From Agromyces sp. Root81 (lineage in GTDB: Bacteria; Actinomycetota; Actinomycetes; Actinomycetales; Microbacteriaceae): DNA of 64,000 bases. The notes below the pieces were generated by a model, which searched no databases, was not told the origin of the DNA, and worked only from the letters and a program-made list of their open reading frames with translations. Every line of letters starts with the position of its first letter. Position 1 is the stretch's first letter. The translations under genes and the position numbers were made by a program. Location: assembly GCF_001429165.1 (NCBI RefSeq), contig NZ_LMIR01000001.1:828875-892874 (forward strand), given 5' to 3'. Positions 58,452-64,000 of this stretch are shown piece after piece.

Positions 58452-60068
58452 ATGGCCGTCGAAGAGACCGAGTTCACGCAGGTGTTCCGCGGATACGACA
58501 AGGATGAGGTCGATAAGGCGATCAATGGACTTCGCCGCGACATCATCGCTGCGAACACCCAGAGCACCGACAGCGTCAAGGAGAACAAGCGTCTCCTTGC
58601 ACGCATCGATGAGCTGACCGCCGAGCTCGAAGAGGTCGGCAGCCCCACCTTCTCGGGCCTCGGCACCAAGCTCGAGAACACCCTGCGTGTCGCGGAGGAG
58701 CAGTCCACCCGCCTCATCGCGCAGGCCGACATCGATGCCGAGAAGCTCCGCCGCGCCGCCGAAGACGAGTCGCACCTCATGCGCTCCGACGCGCACGAGC
58801 TCGCCGAGCGCACGCTCACCGAGGCGCGCTCGCAGGCCAACCGCATCCTCGAGAACGCCCGCGCCGAGGCCGACGACATGGTCTCGCGCTCGCACGAGGC
58901 CAGCGAGCAGCTCCGTCAGGACGCCGCCCGCGATGCCGCGGCGATCCGCGGCGCCGTCGCCACCGAGACCGCCGAGATCCGCACGAGCGCCAAGCGCGAG
59001 TCCGCCGCGATGATCGCCGCGGCCGAGCGCAAGTCCGCCGAGATCCTCGTTGCCGCGAACTCCGAGGCCACCGAGGCGCGCGCCACCGCAGCCGGGCTCA
59101 CGCAGGAGACCGAGCAGACCCGCGCAGAGGTCGCCATCGAGCTCGACCGGGCACGTGCCGAGCTCGCACGCGAGAGCGAGCAGGCCCGAATCGACCTCGC
59201 CGCCGAGACCGAGCAGTCGCGTCTCGACCTCGAACGACAGTCAGCCGAAGCACGCGCTGCGATCGAAGCCGAGATCGCAGAGCGTCGTGCCGCCCTCGTG
59301 CACGAACTCGACCAGGCACGCAGCGACCTCGACCGCGAGCTCGAGGGCAGCCGGGCCGAACTGGCCCAGCAGCGCGAGCAGGCGCAGATCGACATCGATC
59401 GCGAGGCCGAGGCCGCACGCCTGAAGCTCCAGCACGAGCTCGAGCGCATCCGTGCCAAGCACGCTGCCGACCTCGAGCAGATGCGAGCCGACCTCGCCCT
59501 CGAGCAGGAGCAGGCACGCGCCGACTTCGACGCCGAGTCCGAACAGGGCCGGATCGACCTCGACAACCAGCTCACCGCGATGCGGAAGAAGACGACGCAC
59601 GAGGTCAACCGCATGCGTCGCGAGATCGAGAAGGCACACCTCGACCTCGAGTCGGAGCTCTCGACCAAGCGCGACGAGGCGGAGCAGGAGCTGCTCGCCG
59701 CCCACCAGGAGGCCGTGGCGCAGACGCAGAAGTTCCTCGAGGACGCCAACGCCGAGCTCGCCGAGGCGGTCGCCCGCACCGCCGAGAGCCGCGCAGAGGC
59801 CGACCGTCTCGAGACCGAGGTCCGGTCCGACATCGCGGTCGTCCGCGACAAGGCCGACGACGAGGCTCGCGACCGCATCGCAGCCGCGCACGAGCAGGCG
59901 CGCAAGCTCATCGCCGACGCCGAGGAGCGCACGCGCGCCCTCGTCGCCGACGCCGAGGACCGCCTCTCGCAGATCAAGATCGAACGCGACGCCGTCGCCG
60001 GCTACTTCGAGAGCCTCCGTGGCGTGCTGACGCAGGCGGAGCAGATGGCAGCGAAGACGAACAAGTAG
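58452..60068 (+). CDS. DivIVA-type coiled-coil protein with long 11-residue repeat array
   Basis: A 538-aa protein. The N-terminus has the DivIVA motif (FTQVFRGYDKDEVDKAI, residues 8-24), which binds curved membrane in other DivIVA proteins. Residues ~60-220 are coiled coil rich in Ala and Glu. Residues 223-376 form 14 uninterrupted 11-residue repeats of the type ARxDLxxExEQ, and the spacing continues less regularly to ~442. It should form a long rod, in the style of Streptomyces FilP or Scy, in polar growth or division. GGAGGA precedes the ATG. Confidence 0.88.
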   Translation: MAVEETEFTQVFRGYDKDEVDKAINGLRRDIIAANTQSTDSVKENKRLLARIDELTAELEEVGSPTFSGLGTKLENTLRVAEEQSTRLIAQADIDAEKLRRAAEDESHLMRSDAHELAERTLTEARSQANRILENARAEADDMVSRSHEASEQLRQDAARDAAAIRGAVATETAEIRTSAKRESAAMIAAAERKSAEILVAANSEATEARATAAGLTQETEQTRAEVAIELDRARAELARESEQARIDLAAETEQSRLDLERQSAEARAAIEAEIAERRAALVHELDQARSDLDRELEGSRAELAQQREQAQIDIDREAEAARLKLQHELERIRAKHAADLEQMRADLALEQEQARADFDAESEQGRIDLDNQLTAMRKKTTHEVNRMRREIEKAHLDLESELSTKRDEAEQELLAAHQEAVAQTQKFLEDANAELAEAVARTAESRAEADRLETEVRSDIAVVRDKADDEARDRIAAAHEQARKLIADAEERTRALVADAEDRLSQIKIERDAVAGYFESLRGVLTQAEQMAAKTNK

Positions 60069-60096
60069 TCGTCCGAAGGAAGGGTGCGGCCGTTCG

Positions 60097-61161
60097 ATGA
60101 AGATCCAGAACGCGTTCCGCATCGGGCTGGTCGGCACCCTCGGCGTGGGTGTCGGCCTCCTCATCCTCGGTTCGATCGCGACGCTGTCGACGATCATCGC
60201 CTACGTCGGCGTCGCGTTGTTCCTGGCCCTCGGCCTCGATCCGGCTATCAGCTGGTTCGAGCGCCGGGGGCTTCCGCGTTGGGCCTCGATCGTGATCGTC
60301 ATGAGCGGGGTCGGGTTGCTCGTCGCCGGTCTCGTGATCGCGGTCGTGCCGATCATCGTGGACCAGGTGAGCCAGCTCGTCGAGGAGATCCCGCGGATCG
60401 TCGATCGGGTCGGATCGCAGGACTGGATCGAGAACCTGAAGGACCAGTTCCCGCAGGTTCCCGTCGATCAGATCAACGACCAGGTCACGAGCGCCCTCAC
60501 CGACTTCTTCACCAACCCCGACAAGCTGAGCGAACTCGCCGGCGGCGTGCTGCAGGTCGCCGTCGCGATCGGCGTCGGGGTCTTCGGCGTCGTCATCGTC
60601 TTCATCCTGACGCTGTACTTCGTCTCGTCGCTGAACACCATGAAGCGCGCCACCTACCAGCTGGTGCCCGCTTCGAAGCGCGACCGGTTCGCCGACCTCA
60701 CCGAGCAGATCACCCAGTCCGTGGGCCGATACGTGCTCGGCCAGGTCTCGCTCGCAGCCGTCAACGGTGTGGGGAGCTTCATCTTCCTCTCGATCATCGG
60801 TGCGCCGTTCCCGGCCGTGCTCGCCTTCCTCGCGTTCCTGTTCTCGCTCGTTCCGCTCGTCGGCACGCTGAGCGGTTCGGTGGTGATCGTGCTCGTCTGC
60901 CTCATCCCCGGACTGGGGTCGCCGCTGACCGCCCTGGTCGCGGCGATCTACTACATCGTCTACATGCAGGTCGAGGCATACTGGCTCAGCCCGCGCATCA
61001 TGAACCGCGCGGTGAAGGTGCCCGGTGCGCTCGTCGTGATCGCAGCACTTGCGGGCGGATCGCTCGGCGGCGTGCTCGGTGCGCTCGTCGCCATTCCCGT
61101 GGCCGCGGCCATCCTGCTGATCATCAAGCAGGTCGTCGTGCCCCGCCAGAACGAACTCTGA
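60097..61161 (+). CDS. AI-2E family transporter (PerM/YdiK-like)
   Basis: A 354-aa membrane protein with about eight helices. Family segments are LDPAISWFERRGLPRW, GQVSLAAVNGVGSFIF, PLVGTLSGSVVIVLV and SPRIMNRAVKVPGALVV. Some members export autoinducer-2 and others act as Na+(Li+)/H+ antiporters, so the substrate here is open. It lies 28 bases after the DivIVA-type gene on the same strand and may be co-transcribed. Confidence 0.9.
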   Translation: MKIQNAFRIGLVGTLGVGVGLLILGSIATLSTIIAYVGVALFLALGLDPAISWFERRGLPRWASIVIVMSGVGLLVAGLVIAVVPIIVDQVSQLVEEIPRIVDRVGSQDWIENLKDQFPQVPVDQINDQVTSALTDFFTNPDKLSELAGGVLQVAVAIGVGVFGVVIVFILTLYFVSSLNTMKRATYQLVPASKRDRFADLTEQITQSVGRYVLGQVSLAAVNGVGSFIFLSIIGAPFPAVLAFLAFLFSLVPLVGTLSGSVVIVLVCLIPGLGSPLTALVAAIYYIVYMQVEAYWLSPRIMNRAVKVPGALVVIAALAGGSLGGVLGALVAIPVAAAILLIIKQVVVPRQNEL

Positions 61162-61174
61162 GCAGTCGCGACGC

Positions 61175-61909
61175 TCAGACCGAGTCGGCAGGCCACTCCG
61201 TGGGCAACGGCAGCGCAGAAGGATTGACCGCCGCGACGATCTCGTCGAGCACGCGCCGAGTCTGCGACTCCCCCACCCACAGGTGCCTGCCACCCGCCAC
61301 GTCGACCCGGGTGATCTTCGGCACGCTGGAGAACCGCTCCGCCGCCTCGGGCGGGCGCAGGTAGTCGTCGAACTCGGGAATCAGCGCGACGAGCTCGGGA
61401 GACGCGTGCTGCCACCGCGCGAGCTCGGCCTCGCTCGTGCGATGCAGGGGTGGCGAGAGCAGGATCGCACCGTCGATACCGTGATCGAGCCCGTACTTGA
61501 GCGCGAGCTCCGTGCCGAACGACCAACCCACGAGCCACGGGTGGGGCAGGCCCCGTTCCTCGACGAACGACATGGCCGCAGCGACATCCGCTCGCTCGGC
61601 GACGCCCTCGCCGAACGCCCCGTCGCTCGTGCCGCGCGGCGACGCGGTGCCGCGCGTGTTGAAGCGAAGCACCGCGAGATCCGCCAGCGCCGGCAGCCGT
61701 GCGGCCGCCTTCCTGATGATGTGCGAGTCCATGAAGCCGCCGGCCGTCGGCAGCGGGTGCAGGGTGACGAGCGTCGCGACCGGCGCCTGGTGCAGTGGCA
61801 GTGCGAGCTCGCCGACGAGGGTGAGCCCGTCGGCGGTGTGCAGCTCGATCTCCTCGCGGCGAGCGGGCAGTTCGACGCCCGCGCGGATCTCGATAGACGT
61901 GTCGCTCAT
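61175..61909 (-). CDS. Alpha/beta hydrolase, dienelactone-hydrolase-like
   Basis: A 244-aa hydrolase. The nucleophile elbow is GWSFG, and the oxyanion region HPLPTAGGFMDSHI lies near residue 45-55. The acid Asp and the His of the triad lie in the C-terminal half (GGRHLWVG carries the likely His). The ATG at 61909 overlaps the upstream gene's stop by 3 bases (ATGA), which decides the start. The substrate is unknown. Confidence 0.87.
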   Translation of the reverse strand: MSDTSIEIRAGVELPARREEIELHTADGLTLVGELALPLHQAPVATLVTLHPLPTAGGFMDSHIIRKAAARLPALADLAVLRFNTRGTASPRGTSDGAFGEGVAERADVAAAMSFVEERGLPHPWLVGWSFGTELALKYGLDHGIDGAILLSPPLHRTSEAELARWQHASPELVALIPEFDDYLRPPEAAERFSSVPKITRVDVAGGRHLWVGESQTRRVLDEIVAAVNPSALPLPTEWPADSV

Positions 61910-62214
61910 ACCGCGCCGATCCTCCAGCAGTGAGTGTGCCAATGACGGCGGGAGGCCAGGTCGGCCGCATCGCCGAGCACGCCGTCGGCGCGCCAGGCGA
62001 CGAGGTGGGCGACGCCGGGTACGACGTCCTGCCCGCAGCCGGGACAGAGGTAGGCCTTGACCGCCTGCGCCTCAGAAACGGGTTGCACGTTCCATTCGCG
62101 GCCACCTCGCACCTCGGTGCGGCGCCACCCGGAGGTGAGCCGCTCGACGTCGAGTTCGGGGTGCTCCTCGCGGGCACGGGCCGCCCGGCTCCGGGATCGG
62201 TTCGAGCGCGCCAT
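61906..62214 (-). CDS. Small zinc-motif protein of unknown function
   Basis: A 102-aa protein with a basic N-terminus (MARSNRSRSRAARAREEH) and a CPGCGQ motif, followed by a downstream His/Cys pattern (RRHWHTHCW). Together these may form a zinc-binding or HNH-like fold. It is the first gene of a pair with the alpha/beta hydrolase. A leaderless promoter (TAGACT) precedes it. Confidence 0.8.
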   Translation of the reverse strand: MARSNRSRSRAARAREEHPELDVERLTSGWRRTEVRGGREWNVQPVSEAQAVKAYLCPGCGQDVVPGVAHLVAWRADGVLGDAADLASRRHWHTHCWRIGAV

Positions 62215-62221
62215 GGAGATC

Positions 62222-62227
62222 AGTCTA
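62222..62227 (-). promoter_or_regulatory. Putative -10 box (TAGACT), leaderless
   Basis: On the minus strand TAGACT ends 7 bases before the ATG at 62214, and no Shine-Dalgarno sequence is seen. Confidence 0.5.
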
Positions 62228-62282
62228 GGCGAGCGGACGAGGCCGCCGGCGCCGCGACCGGAGCGGTGCGGAGTCGGTGGAC

Positions 62283-62963
62283 TCAGTACCAGCCGACGTC
62301 CTGCGAGTGCGCCCAGGCGCCGCAGGGGGTGCCGTACCGACCCGAGACGTAACCGAGGCCCCATTCGATCTGCGTCGCGGCGTTCGTCTCCCAGTCGGCT
62401 CCGGCGGTGGCCATCTTCGAACCCGGCAGCGCCTGCGGGATGCCGTACGCGCCGCTCCCGGCGTTGTAGGCGTTCACGCGCCAGCCGGACTCCTTGTTCC
62501 AGAGCGCCACGAGGCAGTCGAACTCGCTCGACGCCCATCCGCGAGCGGCGACGGCACCGGCGGCGTACGCCTGGGCCGAGCCGGGATCGGGGGTCACCGC
62601 GGGAGGCGCCCACCCGCTGCCTGCGCTCGTCGACGCGGGCGCGAGCTTGGCTTCGGGCTTCTTCTCGACGTCGTAGCCCTCTCGGGCGACGTCGATCGAG
62701 TAGTCGCCCTCGACCTCGAAGGCCTGCACGCTGGCCCCGCCGAAGCGGTCGCCTCCGCCGGCGTAGGTCGAGGAGGCGGTCGCGCCCGAGAACGGGTCGA
62801 CGACGTTCACGAGCAGGAAACTGACGGATGCCGTGAACGCGAACACGACCGTCGCGGCCTGCTTGACCCTGCCGACACGGGGCTTCCTCACCGCGGGAGC
62901 CGGCGAAACCGTCGCCTGGGGACGCGACTCGACGGTCTCGTCACTTCCAGCATGTCTACCCAC
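62283..62963 (-). CDS. Lytic transglycosylase-like secreted protein
   Basis: A 226-aa exported protein. A basic N-terminal part and a hydrophobic helix (ATVVFAFTASVSFLLVN) suggest a membrane anchor or uncleaved signal. The C-terminal ~75 residues match SLT/APF-type transglycosylases: FDCLVALWNKESGWRVNAYN (catalytic Glu), then GIPQALPGSKM and WGLGYVSGRYGTPCGAW. It probably cleaves peptidoglycan. The GTG start has TACACT 9 bases upstream. Confidence 0.88.
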   Translation of the reverse strand: MGRHAGSDETVESRPQATVSPAPAVRKPRVGRVKQAATVVFAFTASVSFLLVNVVDPFSGATASSTYAGGGDRFGGASVQAFEVEGDYSIDVAREGYDVEKKPEAKLAPASTSAGSGWAPPAVTPDPGSAQAYAAGAVAARGWASSEFDCLVALWNKESGWRVNAYNAGSGAYGIPQALPGSKMATAGADWETNAATQIEWGLGYVSGRYGTPCGAWAHSQDVGWY

Positions 62964-63017
62964 GGTTCGATGAGTGTATCGAAAGCGGGGTGACGGATAC
63001 CAACTCGACGCGCGAGT

Positions 63018-63572
63018 TCATCGCACCGCGAGCATGACATCGACGACGGCATCGAGCAGGAGGTCGACCTGCGCCTCGCGATACCCGCCGCGCTGGGTCT
63101 TGAACACGACCGCGCGGACGTCGTCGATCGCGATCGGCCAGCCATCGCTGAAGTACCTCGTGAGCTTGTCGGCGAAGCGATCGACGTCGCGCGTGCTGTA
63201 GCCGCGCACGAGCGGGCTGACCCGGTCGAATCGGTGCCCCTCGGGCCGCGCGAGCCGGTTGGAGACGACCTGTGCGGTCGTGCGCGCCTCACGCAGCCAT
63301 GCGTCGCTGCCGTGCAGCTGCGCTGCGACCTGCCGCTCCTGGGCCGCGAAGGCGTCTTCCAGACGCTCGAGGGCCTGGTCGACGTGCGTCGTGGAGTAGC
63401 CGCCCTTCTGCATGCCGAACGCGGTGAGTCGGATGCGATCAGAGGTCAGGGGCGCGTCGTCGGGCCTGGCGGTGCCGTCGTACGCGCGTCGTGCCAACTG
63501 GAGGAACGCCTCGACCTGGGCCGTGTTGTACCCGAGCTTTGGCTTGCGTGCGCGAGGGAAGGTGGAGTCCAC
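63018..63572 (-). CDS. Protein with four DivIVA-like GY-VD repeats
   Basis: A 184-aa protein in which the DivIVA-type N-terminal motif occurs four times: GYNTAQVE (residue 14), GYSTTHVD (58), GYSTRDVD (124) and GYREAQVD (163), each followed by a short helix. It lacks the long coiled coil of true DivIVA. It lies just after cdsA on the same strand. The GTG at 63572 gives the family-like start; an ATG at 63593 is an alternative and neither has a good ribosome-binding site. Confidence 0.82.
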   Translation of the reverse strand: MDSTFPRARKPKLGYNTAQVEAFLQLARRAYDGTARPDDAPLTSDRIRLTAFGMQKGGYSTTHVDQALERLEDAFAAQERQVAAQLHGSDAWLREARTTAQVVSNRLARPEGHRFDRVSPLVRGYSTRDVDRFADKLTRYFSDGWPIAIDDVRAVVFKTQRGGYREAQVDLLLDAVVDVMLAVR

Positions 63573-63607
63573 CGCTCCATTATTGCGGAGCATCGGTGAG
63601 GAAGCGC

Positions 63608-64000
63608 TCACCCGAAGATCCGGAATGCGACGAAGGCGACGGCCGCCGACGGGAGGATCGAGTCCAGCCGGTCGAGGAATCCACCGTGCCCCGGAAGCCA
63701 CGAGCTCATGTCCTTGATGCCGATGTCGCGCTTGATCAACGACTCGACGAGGTCGCCGAGCGTCGCGCTGAGGAAGATCGCGGCACCGAAGATGAGACCG
63801 AACCACCAGGTGTTGCCGAGCATCAGCGTCGAGAGCAGCACACCGGCGATGAGGCTCGCGGCCGCCCCGCCCGCGAAGCCCTCCCATGTCTTCTTCGGGC
63901 TGATGATCGGCGCCATCTTGTGCTTGCCGAACATGAGTCCGGACGCGTACGCCCCGGTGTCGGCAGCCACCGCGACGATGATGAACGCGAGGGTCCAGAA
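63608..64000 (-). CDS. cdsA: Phosphatidate cytidylyltransferase, 3' part
   Basis: The 5' end lies beyond the window edge. The visible ~130 residues are the C-terminal half of CdsA, which makes CDP-diacylglycerol. The family signature is complete: SLIKRDIGIKDMSSWLPGHG, then GFLDRLDS. Segments AADTGAYASG and ISPKKTWEGFAGG are also typical. The frame is open to position 64000. Confidence 0.96.
   Translation of the reverse strand, partial: FWTLAFIIVAVAADTGAYASGLMFGKHKMAPIISPKKTWEGFAGGAAASLIAGVLLSTLMLGNTWWFGLIFGAAIFLSATLGDLVESLIKRDIGIKDMSSWLPGHGGFLDRLDSILPSAAVAFVAFRIFG

Noticed and set aside
59118-59579. DNA tandem repeat in the DivIVA-type gene
   Set aside because: The 11-residue periodicity is in the protein; the 33-base DNA units are not similar enough to be a recent tandem duplication.

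Overview
The window is a gene-dense stretch (no gap over about 210 bases) of a high-GC actinobacterial chromosome, most likely a member of the Microbacteriaceae such as an Agromyces or Leifsonia relative. This rests on the codon use, the frequent GTG starts, the many promoters whose -10 box sits 6-7 bases before the start codon, the presence of orn, gatCAB, glgE and DivIVA-type coiled-coil genes, and an insertion-bearing LigA. The genus is inference; no rRNA is present.

Layout. 1-11.3 kb: a two-component system (histidine kinase and NarL-type regulator), aminopeptidase N, an MscS channel overlapping a group II truncated haemoglobin, an FAD dehydrogenase, PdxH, acyl-CoA thioesterase II, and a Rieske lipoprotein paired with a DUF2231-like membrane protein. 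11.3-19.2 kb: a lipoprotein-EttA-thioesterase operon, an accessory SSB, an aldo/keto reductase, NadE and a cation/proton antiporter. 19.3-22.8 kb: tRNA-Arg(UCU), an HNH-like zinc protein, orn, tRNA-His, a small zincin and a D-Ala-D-Ala carboxypeptidase homologue that has lost its catalytic motifs. 22.8-26.5 kb: a thiamine-related ECF transporter operon (YkoE-YkoD-YkoC type) behind a TPP riboswitch, ending in a P-loop kinase gene. 26.5-40.6 kb: a GerW-like protein, DNA polymerase IV, an acyltransferase, gatC-gatA-gatB, a TAT-exported phospholipase C-like enzyme, ligA, mnmA and a cysteine desulfurase. 40.7-55.4 kb: alpha-glucan metabolism (glgX, an EbsC/YbaK deacylase, glgP, then glgE-glgB). It is interrupted by a lower-GC islet of five unrecognised genes (46.1-49.3 kb) and a cyclic-nucleotide-binding thioredoxin-reductase-like flavoprotein. 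55.4-64.0 kb: a YbbN-like TPR protein with a three-helix membrane protein, a long DivIVA-type filament protein, an AI-2E family transporter, an alpha/beta hydrolase, a zinc-motif protein, a lytic transglycosylase-like protein, a protein with four DivIVA-like repeats, and the 3' part of cdsA.

How the genes work together. GlgX, GlgP, GlgE and GlgB cover assembly, branching, debranching and phosphorolysis of glycogen-like glucan. MnmA and the cysteine desulfurase form a sulfur-relay pair for tRNA thiolation. GatCAB makes Gln-tRNA(Gln) and/or Asn-tRNA(Asn). The riboswitch operon imports a thiamine-type compound, and its terminal kinase may act on it.

The most interesting points are the kinase in the riboswitch operon, an uninterrupted run of 11-residue repeats in the DivIVA-type protein, the islet with two tandem paralogues, two intergenic 66-68-base imperfect palindromes, and the high number of apparent leaderless genes. 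All base-composition statements are hand counts of short stretches.
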